The notes beneath the pieces are model-generated. The model was not told the DNA's origin. It saw only the letters and a list, made by a program, of their open reading frames with translations, and did not search any database. Source: Microbacterium paraoxydans (GTDB taxonomy: Bacteria > Actinomycetota > Actinomycetes > Actinomycetales > Microbacteriaceae). Taken from it: a stretch of 64,000 nt of DNA. The DNA lies in contig NZ_CP064873.1 in the NCBI RefSeq assembly GCF_019056515.1, positions 992,001-1,056,000 on the forward strand, given 5' to 3'. Positions 1-8,880 of the stretch are shown piece by piece. Each line of letters begins with the position of its first letter. Position 1 is the first letter of the stretch. The position numbers and the translations under genes were made by a program.

Positions 1-420
1 GCGTGGCGCCACGGGGCGGCGTCGCCGACCCGTCGAGGCGGACGCGGAGGTGCCGTACCCGATGAGGACGTTGCCCGACCCCGCCCGCTCCTCCTGCCGG
101 TACGCCTCGTGCTCGGGCTGCGCGGCGGGGGCCTGCGGCGCGGACGTGGTCTCCTCGCTGCCGGGGTCGGCGACCTCCAGCACCGGGGCCCCGACGTCGA
201 TGGTGTCGCCGGGTGTGCCGTGCAGCGCCGTCACAACGCCCGCGAACGGCGAGGGCAGTTCCACGACGCTCTTCGCGGTCTCGACCTCGGCGATGGCCTG
301 GTCGGTCGCGATCGTGTCGCCGACGGACACCAGCCACTGCACGAGGCCGGCCTCGGTGAGTCCCTCGCCGAGGTCGGGGAGGCGGAACACGCGGGTCGCG
401 GTCTTCACCGGGGTGCTCAT
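1..420 (-). CDS. bkdC: Branched-chain 2-oxoacid dehydrogenase E2 (lipoyl acyltransferase), N-terminal part
   Basis: Only the first 140 residues are inside the window; the gene continues beyond the left edge. Residues about 10-85 form a lipoyl domain, with the lipoyl-lysine motif VETAKSVVEL placing the modified lysine at K50. An Ala/Pro/Glu-rich linker follows. The ATG overlaps the E1beta stop as ATGA, so the gene is the third cistron of an E1alpha-E1beta-E2 operon. In this family E2 carries the acyl group from E1 on swinging lipoyl arms to CoA. Assignment to branched-chain rather than pyruvate oxidation rests on the separate E1 subunits and the divergent Lrp-type regulator, and is an inference. 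Confidence 0.85.
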   Translation of the reverse strand, partial: MSTPVKTATRVFRLPDLGEGLTEAGLVQWLVSVGDTIATDQAIAEVETAKSVVELPSPFAGVVTALHGTPGDTIDVGAPVLEVADPGSEETTSAPQAPAAQPEHEAYRQEERAGSGNVLIGYGTSASASTGRRRRPVAPR

Positions 421-1445
421 GCTTCGTCCTCCCAGTGCAGCGTGTCGATCGCGTCGAGCACCCGATCGACGTCCGGCAGGTACCAGTGCTCGAACTTCGG
501 CGGCGCGTAGGGGGTGTCGAAACCGGTCACCCGCCGCACCGGGGCCTCCAGGTACTCGAAGCAGCGCTCGAACACCCGGGCCTGGATCTCGGAGGCGACG
601 CTGACGAATCCCGGGGCCTCGGCGATCACGACCGCGCGTCCCGTGGACCGCACCGCCGCGGTGACCGTCTCGTCGTCGAAGGGGGAGAGGGAGCGCACGT
701 CGACCACCTGCACGCTGCGCCCTTCGCCCGCGGCGACCTCAGCCGCCTCCAGCGCGAGCGGCACGGAGGCTCCGTACGCGAGGAGGGTCACGTCGGTGCC
801 CTCCCTGGCGATGCGCGCCGCGCCGATCTCCGCCGTCACGGCGGTGTCGACCTCGCCCTTCGACCAGTAGAGCTTCTTGGGCTCGAGGAAGACCACCGGG
901 TCCGGCGCGGCGATGGCCGCCCGGAGCAGCGAGTAGGCGTCCTGCGGGGTGGACGGGCTCACGACGGTGAGGCCGGGCGTGTGCGCGTAGTACGCCTCGG
1001 ACGAGTCGCAGTGGTGCTCGACGCCCCCGATGCCGCCGCCGAACGGGATGCGGATCACGAGCGGCATGCGCATCCCGCCGCGGGTGCGGTTGCCGAGCTT
1101 CGCGACATGGCTGACGATCTGCTCGAACGCGGGCAGGGCGAAGGCGTCGAACTGCATCTCGACCACGGGGCGCATCCCGTTCATCGCCATGCCGACGGCG
1201 GTGCCGATGATGCCGGACTCCGCGAGCGGGGTGTCGAAGCAGCGGTCCTCGCCGAAGCGGGCGGTGAGTCCGTCCGTGATGCGGAAGACGCCGCCGAGGG
1301 CTCCCACATCCTCTCCGAACACGACCACGTCGGGGTCGGCGGCGAGGGCGTCGGCGAGAGCGCGGTTGAGGGCGGCGGCCATGGTCATGGTCGTGGTGGT
1401 GCCGGCGTCCGTCGCGACCGGCGTCTCGTGCTCGGCGATGGTCAT
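417..1445 (-). CDS. bkdB: 2-oxoacid dehydrogenase E1 component, beta subunit
   Basis: 342 residues, normal length for the E1beta (transketolase-like) subunit. Residues about 20-195 hold the pyrimidine-binding fold with the VVVFGEDVG segment. The C-terminal transketolase domain is about 210-335. It should pair with E1alpha as a heterotetramer and decarboxylate branched 2-oxoacids with thiamine diphosphate. An in-frame upstream extension exists, but the ATG at 1445 overlaps the E1alpha stop (ATGA) and gives the family N-terminus, so I chose it. Translational coupling on both sides indicates a single polycistronic mRNA. Confidence 0.9.
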   Translation of the reverse strand: MTIAEHETPVATDAGTTTTMTMAAALNRALADALAADPDVVVFGEDVGALGGVFRITDGLTARFGEDRCFDTPLAESGIIGTAVGMAMNGMRPVVEMQFDAFALPAFEQIVSHVAKLGNRTRGGMRMPLVIRIPFGGGIGGVEHHCDSSEAYYAHTPGLTVVSPSTPQDAYSLLRAAIAAPDPVVFLEPKKLYWSKGEVDTAVTAEIGAARIAREGTDVTLLAYGASVPLALEAAEVAAGEGRSVQVVDVRSLSPFDDETVTAAVRSTGRAVVIAEAPGFVSVASEIQARVFERCFEYLEAPVRRVTGFDTPYAPPKFEHWYLPDVDRVLDAIDTLHWEDEA

Positions 1446-2554
1446 CGGGGGCCTCCGGTCGTCATCGTCTCGGCGGGGTGGGAGCGCTCGATCTCCTCCC
1501 GGAGGAGCTGCCACTGCTCCTCACGCTGCGGCGAGCGGGTCGCGGTCACGAAGCGGAAGAGGTCTTCCGGGTCGAGCTCCGCATCGGTGTTCAGGGCGGT
1601 GCGCATGGCGGCGGCGATCTCCTCCGCACCCGCGGCGAAGCGCTCTTCTGCCTCGTCGTCCAGCGTCCCCGTCGCGGTGAGGTGCGCGCGCAGGCGGAGC
1701 AGCGGATCGCGGGCGAGCCAGGCCTGCACCTCCTCGCGTTCGCGATAGCGGGTGTCGTCGTCGGCGTTGGTGTGCGCCTGCATGCGGTACGTGTGGGCCT
1801 CGACGAGAGAGGGGCCGCCGCCGGCGCGGGCGCGGTCGACGGCCTCCGTGAGCACCGCGAGGACCGCGGCCACGTCGTTGCCGTCGACGCGCTGTCCCGG
1901 CATGCCGTAGCCGACCGCCTTATGGGCGAGGGAGGGGGCGGCGGTCTGCCGGGAGAGGGGGACCGAGATTGCGAACTCGTTGTTCTGCACGAAGAACACG
2001 ACGGGCACGTGGAACACCGCCGCGAAGTTCATCGCCTCGTGGAAGTCGCCCTCGCTCGTCGCGCCGTCGCCGCAGAGCGCGAGCACCACGGTGTCCTCGC
2101 CGCGGTGCTTCGCCGCCTGCGCGAAGCCGACCGCGTGCAGCAGCTGGGTCGCGAGTGGGGTGGCCTGCGGGGCGACGCGGTGCGCACGCACGTCGTAGCC
2201 CGAGTGCCAGTCGCCCTTGAGGAGCACCATCGCCTCCGCGGGAGCGACGCCGCGGGCGATCACGGCGACCGAGTCGCGGTACGTGGGGAAGAGCCAGTCG
2301 GTGTCGCCGAGCACCATCGCCGCGGCCACCTGGCAGGCCTCCTGGCCGTGCGACGACGGGTAGACCGCGAGGCGGCCCTGGCGCACGAGCGCGCCGGCCT
2401 GATCGTTGATGCGGCGGCCTTCGACGAGGCCGCGGTAGGCCGCCAGCAGGACGTCGGCGGCGGGGAGCGCGTAGGTCTCGTCGGGGAGGGTGGTCCCGTC
2501 CTCGGCGACCAGTCGTACCGCGGTGTCCCGCGGGAGCATGTCGTGGGGGTGCAT
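1442..2554 (-). CDS. bkdA: 2-oxoacid dehydrogenase E1 component, alpha subunit
   Basis: 370 residues. The thiamine-diphosphate motif begins GDGATSEGDFHEAMNF around residue 170 and closes with QNN about 25 residues later, as in E1alpha subunits. The enzyme performs the first oxidative decarboxylation step of branched-chain amino-acid breakdown, feeding acyl-CoAs to fatty-acid primers or energy metabolism. A good ribosome site (AAGGAAG) lies 8 bases before the ATG. It is the promoter-proximal cistron, and the 150-bp divergent region to the Lrp-type gene carries a strong inverted repeat. Confidence 0.9.
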   Translation of the reverse strand: MHPHDMLPRDTAVRLVAEDGTTLPDETYALPAADVLLAAYRGLVEGRRINDQAGALVRQGRLAVYPSSHGQEACQVAAAMVLGDTDWLFPTYRDSVAVIARGVAPAEAMVLLKGDWHSGYDVRAHRVAPQATPLATQLLHAVGFAQAAKHRGEDTVVLALCGDGATSEGDFHEAMNFAAVFHVPVVFFVQNNEFAISVPLSRQTAAPSLAHKAVGYGMPGQRVDGNDVAAVLAVLTEAVDRARAGGGPSLVEAHTYRMQAHTNADDDTRYREREEVQAWLARDPLLRLRAHLTATGTLDDEAEERFAAGAEEIAAAMRTALNTDAELDPEDLFRFVTATRSPQREEQWQLLREEIERSHPAETMTTGGPR

Positions 2555-2611
2555 CCGTCCGCCTTCCTTGCCGAACTCGATGAGGACAGCATGCCGCGCG
2601 TGTGACAGTCA

Positions 2612-2637
2612 TCCAAGATCCGTCGCGGGATCGTGGA
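2612..2637. promoter_or_regulatory. Inverted repeat, likely Lrp-type operator
   Basis: Arms TCCAAGATCC (2612-2621) and GGATCGTGGA (2628-2637) match as reverse complements at 9 of 10 positions around a 6-bp centre. The site lies between the divergent bkd operon and the Lrp/AsnC gene. Binding by that regulator is inferred from position and symmetry only. Confidence 0.6.
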
Positions 2638-2704
2638 CGATTGCTCGCGACGTGCCACAATGGCTTCCGAAATGTCAGGATTTCCCGGACGGGAGAGGGG
2701 TGCC

Positions 2705-3142
2705 ATGGCGGCGCTGGACGAGACGGATCGCGCGATCCTCGCGGAGCTGCGGCGGGATGCGCGGGCGTCCATGACCGCGATCGCCGAGGCGGTGCACATC
2801 TCCCGCGCGGGGGCGCATGCCCGCATCAAGCGGCTCAGCGACGCCGGGGTGATCACGGGGTACACCGTGCGCACCGACCCCGTGCTGCTGGGGCATCACG
2901 CGAGCGCGTACGTGACCCTCGCGATCGAACAGGCCACGTGGCAGGAGGTGAGCGCGCGGCTCCGGGCGATCCCGGAGATCGAGCACATGGCGCTCGTCGG
3001 CGGCGACTTCGACGTGCTGCTGCTCGTGCGCGCCAACGACGCCCGCGACCTGCGCCGCATCGTGCTGGAGGACATCCAGGCGATCCCGTCGATCCGCTCG
3101 ACCCGGACGATCCTGATCTTCGAGGACTTCGACCGGGCGTGA
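2705..3142 (+). CDS. Lrp/AsnC family transcriptional regulator
   Basis: 145 residues. An N-terminal winged HTH (about 4-52, starting LDETDRAILAELRRDAR) is followed by a ligand-sensing RAM domain (about 65-143). Such proteins form dimers to octamers and sense amino acids. I start at the ATG at 2705 because GGAGAGG lies just upstream and the HTH then begins at residue 4; a longer reading from 2633 would add an atypical tail. It is divergent from bkdABC, a common arrangement in actinobacteria, so it is probably the local regulator (BkdR-like) responding to branched-chain amino acids or their oxoacids. Confidence 0.9.
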   Translation: MAALDETDRAILAELRRDARASMTAIAEAVHISRAGAHARIKRLSDAGVITGYTVRTDPVLLGHHASAYVTLAIEQATWQEVSARLRAIPEIEHMALVGGDFDVLLLVRANDARDLRRIVLEDIQAIPSIRSTRTILIFEDFDRA

Positions 3143-3395
3143 CGGTTGTGTCCTGCGACGGGGGTCGTTGGGGTGCGACGGGCGTCGGTGCCGCGGGTCG
3201 TGGGTGGGGTGCGGGGGTCGTGCCGGGAAGCGGCGGATTTCGGCGGCGGCATGCTGTGCGGATGGTGTTGTGATGCGGAGGGTTGATCACGGGTCTGTTC
3301 GTGTGCAGGAGGAGTCCTTCGCGCGTACTGGAATATCACTCTGAACAGGGGTAATCGGGCCTCGCAATGTCGGTGGCCCTCTGTTGAATCGTCGT

Positions 3396-5012
3396 ATGGA
3401 AGGCACCCCGGCAGCGGTTCTCGACGACACGGTCGTCGCTCTCGACGCCGTGCTGCGATCCGGCACCGTGGGCGCTCTCGACGCACGGGAGCTGATGGAC
3501 CTGCTGCGGGTCGCGGGAGAGATCCAGCGACGCGTGGAGGCCGTGATCGTGGATGCGGTGGCGAACGCCGATCCGCGTCCGGCGGGATCGGGGGAGCCGG
3601 CCTTCTGCGGCCGGTTCGGCTGTCGCTCGATGAACGAGCTGCTGCAGCGGGTGCTCCGCACCGACGGCGCGTCCGCCGCGCGGGTGGTGAAGGCCGCGCG
3701 GTTGGTGCGACGAGAGGTCGACCTCTCCTCCGGGGAGTGGCTGCCGGCGCGGTGGCCGGCGCTGCGCGAGGCCCTCCTCGACGGGGCGCTCGGCGTGACC
3801 GGGTTGCTGGCCGCGACCGGGCCGATCGAGCAGGCAGGCCCTCGCGTGCGCCTCGCCGACCGCTGGGAGGCCGACGCGTATCTCGCGGAGGTCGCTCGTG
3901 GCGAGGAGAGTTGCGACGGTGCCGAGAACAGTGATGGCGCCGAGAACAGTGATGACGCCCAGAACGAGCCCGGGCCGGCGCCGACACCCGAGGATCTGCG
4001 GGTGCGGGCGCAGCTGATCGTGCAGTACCTCGACCCCGACGGCGCGGAGCCTGCGGAAGACATCGCGCTTCGAGCGCGGGGTGTGGTGCTGGGGCGCGCC
4101 AAGGACGGCGTGATCCCGGTCCGGGGCGCACTGCTGCCCGAGGTCGCGGGGCAGCTGCAGCGGATCTGGGACGCATATCTGAACCCGAAGGTCGATGGTC
4201 CGCCGCTTCCCGGCGTGCACTTCGTCCCGTCCGCGGAACTCGCGGATGCCGCGCAGCGGAACACGGCGGTGTCCCCGGACGACGATGTGCTCCCGGCCGG
4301 CGACCCCGGCGGGATGGTCGACGGGCGCACGCGGGCACAGAAGCAGCACGACGCGCTCGCGGCGGCTCTGGGGATCGCGGCCCGGCACGACGACATGCCA
4401 CGGCTGGGCGGTGCCGCCCCGACACTCGTGGTCACGGTCGCCGCCGAGGACTATGCCACCGGGCGCGGCTGGGCGCGGGTCGAGGGTGCCGAGACGCCGG
4501 TGTCGACGCGGGTGGCCGCGCACACCGCGTGCGGAGGGACGGTCCAGCGGGTCGTGCTCGGCGCCGGCGGGAGGATCGTCGGGCTCGGGTCGAGCGACCG
4601 GATCTTCACCCCCGCGCAGCGCCGGGCGATCGGCGTGCGGGACGGTGAGTGCCTGATCCCCGGGTGTCACGTCCCCGCCGCCTGGTGCGAGATCCACCAC
4701 GTCACGGAGCACGCGCACGGAGGTCCGACGCACACCGACAACGGGGTCGCGCTGTGCTGGCACCACCACCGCACACTGGACACCTCGGGGTGGCAGATCC
4801 GCATGCGAGAGGGAGTGCCGCAGGTGCGAGGGCCGGCGTGGTGGGATCCGAGGCGTCGATGGCGCACGCCGCGCCCGGCGCTTCCCGGCTCCCCGGACCG
4901 GATGGGGGCCCGCTTCGCTCACGCGGGACCGGCTCGGGAGCGCATCCTTCGCGCGGGGACATCTCCGGCGCGCTCCGCGACAAGTGCGGCGGCAAGGGCC
5001 GACCGAGAATGA
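3396..5012 (+). CDS. DUF222 domain protein with C-terminal HNH endonuclease motif
   Basis: About 538 residues. A long DUF222 region (about 10-340) is followed by an HNH nuclease module with CLIPGC, then EIHHV and the LCWHHH metal-binding residues near 425-465. Multiple paralogues are typical of high-GC actinobacteria and their role is unknown; some are linked to intein- or 13E12-type repeat families. Residues about 174-195 are low complexity, encoded by roughly 18-bp tandem repeats (GCCGAGAACAGTGATGGC-like) at 3916-3965. A TTG 12 bases upstream is an alternative start. No clear ribosome site is visible. The 250 bp before it hold only G-rich sequence I cannot interpret. Confidence 0.8.
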   Translation: MEGTPAAVLDDTVVALDAVLRSGTVGALDARELMDLLRVAGEIQRRVEAVIVDAVANADPRPAGSGEPAFCGRFGCRSMNELLQRVLRTDGASAARVVKAARLVRREVDLSSGEWLPARWPALREALLDGALGVTGLLAATGPIEQAGPRVRLADRWEADAYLAEVARGEESCDGAENSDGAENSDDAQNEPGPAPTPEDLRVRAQLIVQYLDPDGAEPAEDIALRARGVVLGRAKDGVIPVRGALLPEVAGQLQRIWDAYLNPKVDGPPLPGVHFVPSAELADAAQRNTAVSPDDDVLPAGDPGGMVDGRTRAQKQHDALAAALGIAARHDDMPRLGGAAPTLVVTVAAEDYATGRGWARVEGAETPVSTRVAAHTACGGTVQRVVLGAGGRIVGLGSSDRIFTPAQRRAIGVRDGECLIPGCHVPAAWCEIHHVTEHAHGGPTHTDNGVALCWHHHRTLDTSGWQIRMREGVPQVRGPAWWDPRRRWRTPRPALPGSPDRMGARFAHAGPARERILRAGTSPARSATSAAARADRE

Positions 5013-5060
5013 GAAGAAGACCGGCGTCCGCGCCGTGACCCGCTCGAAGGAGAGACACCG

Positions 5061-6539
5061 ATGTCCGATTCCGCCGTTCCCGTAGCCGTCGACTCCGGAT
5101 CCGCCGATGCCGCGGCGTCCGCCGCTGCGGCGCTGCTCGACCGCATCCAGCCCCCGCAGGGCGAGGGGCGCGAGATCCCCGACGCCGCGACGCGGGAGGT
5201 CATCGGACGCGCTCCCGTGGCCACGGTCTCCGACCTCGACGACGCCATCGCCCGCGCGAAGGCCGCGCAGCCCGCGTGGGAGGCGCTCGGACACGAGAAG
5301 CGGAGCGCACTCCTCCTCGCCGCGGCCGACGCCATCGACGCGAACGCCGAGGGGCTCGCCTACCTCCTGTCGCGGGAGCAGGGCAAGCCGCTGAACGGCC
5401 CCAACGCGCGGTTCGAGCTCGGCGCCTGCTCGGCCTGGCTGCGCACCAACGCCACCACCGTCCTGGAGTCGCAGGTGCTCGTCGACGACGAGACGCTGCA
5501 CGCCGAGCTCGTCTACAAGGCGGCCGGTGTGGTCGGCGCCATCGGGCCGTGGAACTGGCCGCTCATGATCACGATCTGGCAGATCGGCCCGTCGCTGCGC
5601 ATGGGCAACACGGTCGTCGCGAAGCCCAGCGAGTACACGCCGCTGAGCGTGCTGGCGATGCTCGCCGTGATGAACGACGTGCTGCCCGCCGACGTCCTCA
5701 TCGGCGTCTCCGGCGACCGCGAGGTGGGCGCCCGCCTCGCCTCGCACCCCGACATCGCCAAGATCATGTTCACCGGCTCCACCGCGACCGGGCGCCGCAT
5801 CATCGAGAGCTCCGCGGGCAACCTCGCCCGCCTCACGCTGGAGCTGGGCGGCAACGACGCGGGCATCGTGCTCCCCGGCGCCGATCCCTCCGCGATCGCG
5901 GAAGACCTCTTCTGGGGTGCGTTCATCAACACCGGACAGACCTGCGCCGCCATGAAGCGCCTCTACGTGCACGACTCCGTGTACGACGAGGTCGTGGACG
6001 CGCTCGCCGCCATCGCCGCGCAGGTGCCGATGGGCAACGGGCTCGACGAGGGCAACGTGCTCGGACCGTTGCAGAACCGCCCGCAGTTCGACATCGTCAG
6101 TCGCCTGGTCGACGATGCGCGGAGCCGCGGCGCCCGGATCGTCACCGGTGGAGAGCCGGCCGCCGACCTCGGCGAGCTGTTCTACCGGCCCACCATCGTC
6201 GCCGACATCGACAACGACGCGGCGCTCGTGCAGGAGGAGCAGTTCGGTCCCGCGCTCCCCGTCATCCGGTACAGCGACGTCGACGAGGCCTTCGCGCTCG
6301 CGAACGCCCTCGACGTGGGTCTCGGCGCGTCGGTGTGGGCGAGCGACCCGGAGGAGGCCCGCGCCGTCGCTGCGCGCATGCAGTCCGGCACGGTGTGGAT
6401 CAACTCGCACGGCGGGCTGCACCCGATGGTGCCGTTCGGCGGCGTGAAGAGTTCGGGCTACGGGCTGGAGTTCGGCGTCGAGGGGCTCAAGTCCGTCGCC
6501 GTCACCCAGGTCGTCTCCGGACCCGGCCGGAAGGCGTGA
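5061..6539 (+). CDS. NAD(P)-dependent aldehyde dehydrogenase
   Basis: 492 residues, standard ALDH length. The GPWNWP oxyanion/NAD segment, the general base Glu in LELGGN (E261) and the nucleophile Cys in GQTC (C295) are all present with correct spacing. AGGAGAGACACCG precedes the ATG. It is coupled by a GTGA overlap to the GMC oxidoreductase, so the pair likely oxidises an alcohol to aldehyde and then to acid, as choline dehydrogenase and betaine aldehyde dehydrogenase do. The substrate cannot be read from sequence; betaine synthesis is only one option. Confidence 0.9.
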   Translation: MSDSAVPVAVDSGSADAAASAAAALLDRIQPPQGEGREIPDAATREVIGRAPVATVSDLDDAIARAKAAQPAWEALGHEKRSALLLAAADAIDANAEGLAYLLSREQGKPLNGPNARFELGACSAWLRTNATTVLESQVLVDDETLHAELVYKAAGVVGAIGPWNWPLMITIWQIGPSLRMGNTVVAKPSEYTPLSVLAMLAVMNDVLPADVLIGVSGDREVGARLASHPDIAKIMFTGSTATGRRIIESSAGNLARLTLELGGNDAGIVLPGADPSAIAEDLFWGAFINTGQTCAAMKRLYVHDSVYDEVVDALAAIAAQVPMGNGLDEGNVLGPLQNRPQFDIVSRLVDDARSRGARIVTGGEPAADLGELFYRPTIVADIDNDAALVQEEQFGPALPVIRYSDVDEAFALANALDVGLGASVWASDPEEARAVAARMQSGTVWINSHGGLHPMVPFGGVKSSGYGLEFGVEGLKSVAVTQVVSGPGRKA

Positions 6540-8032
6540 GCGTGGCCGCGGCGAACAGTGGCGCGGTGCGCTCCGCCATCGTCGTCGGTGCCGGCACGTC
6601 GGGAGCCATCGTCGCGCGGCGTCTCACCGACGCCGGTGTCGCGGTGACGCTCGTCGAGGCGGGCGGCTACGACACGAACCCGGCCATCCACGACCCCGCG
6701 CGGGCGGGTGAACTCTGGCACTCCGCCGAGGACTGGGACTTCTTCACCGTGCCGCAGCCGCACGCGGCCGGTCGTCGGCTGCATCTTCCTCGCGGCAAGG
6801 TCACCGGTGGGTCGCACGCGCTGAACGCCATGATCTGGGTGCGCGGCGCGGCCTCCGACTACGACGCGTGGGAGGCGGCCGGCGCGACCGGATGGGGCTG
6901 GGCCGAGGTCGAGCCGATCTACGATGCGATCGAGAACGACCTGCTGCCCGTGACCGACGACTACGCGCTCGCACCCATCCAGGCCTCGATCATCGACGCC
7001 GCCGCCGAGGAGGGGCTGCCGCGCAACCCGAACTACAACGGGGGCACGCTCGACGGGGTCTCGCAGGAGCAGGTCACGATCACGGACGGCCGCCGCGTCA
7101 ACACCTGGACCGCCTATGCGCAGCCCGTCGCCGACCGGATGACGATCCTCACCGGTCGCGCCGTCCACTCCGTGATCGTGCGCGACGGTCGTGCGGTCGG
7201 CATCCGGCTGGGGGAGGGCGACGACGCCGAGGAGGTGCTCGCGGACCAGGTCATCCTCTCGGCGGGAGCACTCGGCACTCCTGTCATCCTGCTGCGCTCG
7301 GGCATCGGTCCCGCCGACGAGCTGAGTGCCCTCGGCATCCCCGTCGTGCTCGACGCCCCCGCGGTGGGGAAGAACCTGCACGACCACCTCCTCTCCCCGG
7401 TGATCTTCGCGACCGAGAAGAAGCCCGTCGGCCCGCCGCAGCCGGGGGTCTCCGTCACGCAGAGCCACCTGTTCTGGCGCAGCCGGGACGGCCTCGCGCA
7501 GCCGGACACGCAGCCCATCCACTTCTCCGTCCCGATGTGGGGAGAGCTGGAGCCGCGGGGCACCGACGGGTTCACGCTCATGGCGGGCCTGGTCACGCCG
7601 TACAGCCGCGGCGAGCTCCGCCTCACCGGTCCTGGCCTCGACGACCTGCCGCACATCGACCTGGCGGCGCTGGAGGATCAGCGTGATGCCGATGCCCTGG
7701 CCGCCTCGGTGCGCCAGTGCCGCCGCATCGGCGCACAGCCCGCGCTCGCCGAGGAGTGGGGTGCGGTCGAGGTCTACCCCGGGCCGGATGTCGCGGACGA
7801 CGACGTGGAGGAGTGGGTGCGCCGCACGGCCATCACCTACCACCACCAGGTCGGCACCTGCCGCATGGGCTCCGACCCCGAGTCCGTTGTCGACCCGCAG
7901 CTCCGGGTACGCGGGATCGAGGGCCTCCGGGTGGTCGACGCCTCGGTCATGCCGACCGTGCCGACCGGCAACACCAACGCGCCCGCGGCCATGATCGGCG
8001 AACGCGGCGCGCGGTTCCTCCTCGCGGACTGA
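6536..8032 (+). CDS. GMC family FAD-dependent oxidoreductase (choline dehydrogenase-like)
   Basis: About 498 residues from a GTG start that overlaps the aldehyde dehydrogenase stop. The FAD-binding Rossmann motif VVGAGTSGAIVARRL lies at the N-terminus, GMC signature regions are around residue 80-100 (LPRGKVTGGS) and 260-275, and the catalytic His sits in ITYHHQVGTCRMG near the C-terminus with Asn in GNTNAPA. The family oxidises alcohols to aldehydes with FAD. Coupling to an ALDH supports a two-step alcohol oxidation module. An alternative GTG six bases downstream is possible. Confidence 0.9.
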   Translation: MSVAAANSGAVRSAIVVGAGTSGAIVARRLTDAGVAVTLVEAGGYDTNPAIHDPARAGELWHSAEDWDFFTVPQPHAAGRRLHLPRGKVTGGSHALNAMIWVRGAASDYDAWEAAGATGWGWAEVEPIYDAIENDLLPVTDDYALAPIQASIIDAAAEEGLPRNPNYNGGTLDGVSQEQVTITDGRRVNTWTAYAQPVADRMTILTGRAVHSVIVRDGRAVGIRLGEGDDAEEVLADQVILSAGALGTPVILLRSGIGPADELSALGIPVVLDAPAVGKNLHDHLLSPVIFATEKKPVGPPQPGVSVTQSHLFWRSRDGLAQPDTQPIHFSVPMWGELEPRGTDGFTLMAGLVTPYSRGELRLTGPGLDDLPHIDLAALEDQRDADALAASVRQCRRIGAQPALAEEWGAVEVYPGPDVADDDVEEWVRRTAITYHHQVGTCRMGSDPESVVDPQLRVRGIEGLRVVDASVMPTVPTGNTNAPAAMIGERGARFLLAD

Positions 8033-8050
8033 GGGAGGGCGGCGAGGGGA

Positions 8051-8088
8051 CGCGGGGCGGTCACGGCATCTGTCGCGTTCGCCCCGCG
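8051..8088. terminator. Bidirectional hairpin terminator
   Basis: Perfect 9-bp arms CGCGGGGCG (8051-8059) and CGCCCCGCG (8080-8088) flank a 20-nt loop between two convergent genes. No T-tract, as is usual in high-GC actinobacteria. Confidence 0.55.
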
Positions 8089-8098
8089 CTCCGGCGTG

Positions 8099-8485
8099 TC
8101 AGCGCGTGAGCAGCGTCAGCGCCACGAGCGCGAGGGCGACGAGACCGAAGCCGGTCGCGAACACCGTCAGCGCGAGCGGGAGTCCGCCGCCGGGCAGCGG
8201 CCCGCGCGCCCGGGCGGTGAGCACCGCGGTCGTCCGGCGCTGCCGATGGCGAGCGGCGATCCAGAGCAGCGCCGCCGTGCCGACACCCAGCACGCCCGGG
8301 ACGAGGCCCCACCCCTCGGCGCCGGTCGGCAGCACGAGGGGGAACACCCGCAGCGACAGCAGCGAGCCGACCGCGATCGCGAGGGCCGTGCGCCGCCAGG
8401 CCAGCTCCGTGCGCTCCGGCTGCAGCCCGGGATCGTACAGATCGGGCGCCGAGGTGTCGGGCGCGGGAGTATCGGGGGCGGTCAT
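8099..8485 (-). CDS. DUF202 family membrane protein
   Basis: 128 residues with about three predicted membrane helices, beginning after a Pro/Asp-rich tail. The DUF202 signature RTELAWRRTALAIAVG is at about residues 24-40. Function is unknown; the family (YidH/YidG type) consists of small inner-membrane proteins. It follows a second DUF202 gene after 13 bp, the paired arrangement commonly seen for this family. Confidence 0.8.
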   Translation of the reverse strand: MTAPDTPAPDTSAPDLYDPGLQPERTELAWRRTALAIAVGSLLSLRVFPLVLPTGAEGWGLVPGVLGVGTAALLWIAARHRQRRTTAVLTARARGPLPGGGLPLALTVFATGFGLVALALVALTLLTR

Positions 8486-8498
8486 CGGCAGGGCTCCG

Positions 8499-8855
8499 TC
8501 AGCGCCACAGCACCCCGGCGAGGACGAGCAGTCCCGTCGTCACGACGACCACGGCGAGCACCACCGCCGACAGCGCGCCCGGCAGGGGCCGTCCCTGTCG
8601 GAGGGCGCGTTCCGCCCGCATCCACTCGAACCAGGCGAGCGGGGCCACGGCCGTGCCGGCGATCATCAGCAGCAGCGAGGCGGCCAGCCGGAAGCCGGGG
8701 TGCAGGTCGAGGCCGAGGACCTCGAGCGCGACGCCACCCGCGATCAGCGCCAGTCCGGTCCGGGTCCAGGCCAGGAACGTGCGCTCGTTGGCGAGGGAGA
8801 ACCGGGGATCGGGCTCGTCCCCGACCCGATAGACGGAGGCGGGGAAGCGGCGCAT
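8499..8855 (-). CDS. YidH-type DUF202 membrane protein
   Basis: 118 residues when started at the ATG at 8855 (MRRFPASVYRVGDEPDPRF), which matches the family N-terminus; a longer in-frame reading adds an unlikely Arg/Ser-rich stretch. The LANERTFLAWTRTGLALIAGG motif region is the DUF202 hallmark, followed by two further hydrophobic helices. It is the upstream member of a two-gene unit with the neighbouring DUF202 protein. The role is unknown. Confidence 0.8.
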   Translation of the reverse strand: MRRFPASVYRVGDEPDPRFSLANERTFLAWTRTGLALIAGGVALEVLGLDLHPGFRLAASLLLMIAGTAVAPLAWFEWMRAERALRQGRPLPGALSAVVLAVVVVTTGLLVLAGVLWR

Positions 8856-8880
8856 GCGCCCATCGTACGGCGCGTCGTGT

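Noticed and set aside
3143..3395. Possible small gene or regulatory RNA between lrp and the DUF222 gene
   Set aside because: G-rich sequence with no open frame that has a start site, no stable symmetric hairpin and no recognised motif.
3336..6422. Very long antisense open frame (over 1000 codons)
   Set aside because: It lies opposite the DUF222 and aldehyde dehydrogenase genes, whose conserved motifs are clear; high-GC codon bias produces such mirror frames.
5061..8032. Betaine synthesis operon (betB-betA)
   Set aside because: The enzyme families fit, but there is no BetI-type regulator or choline transporter adjacent, so the specific name is not justified.
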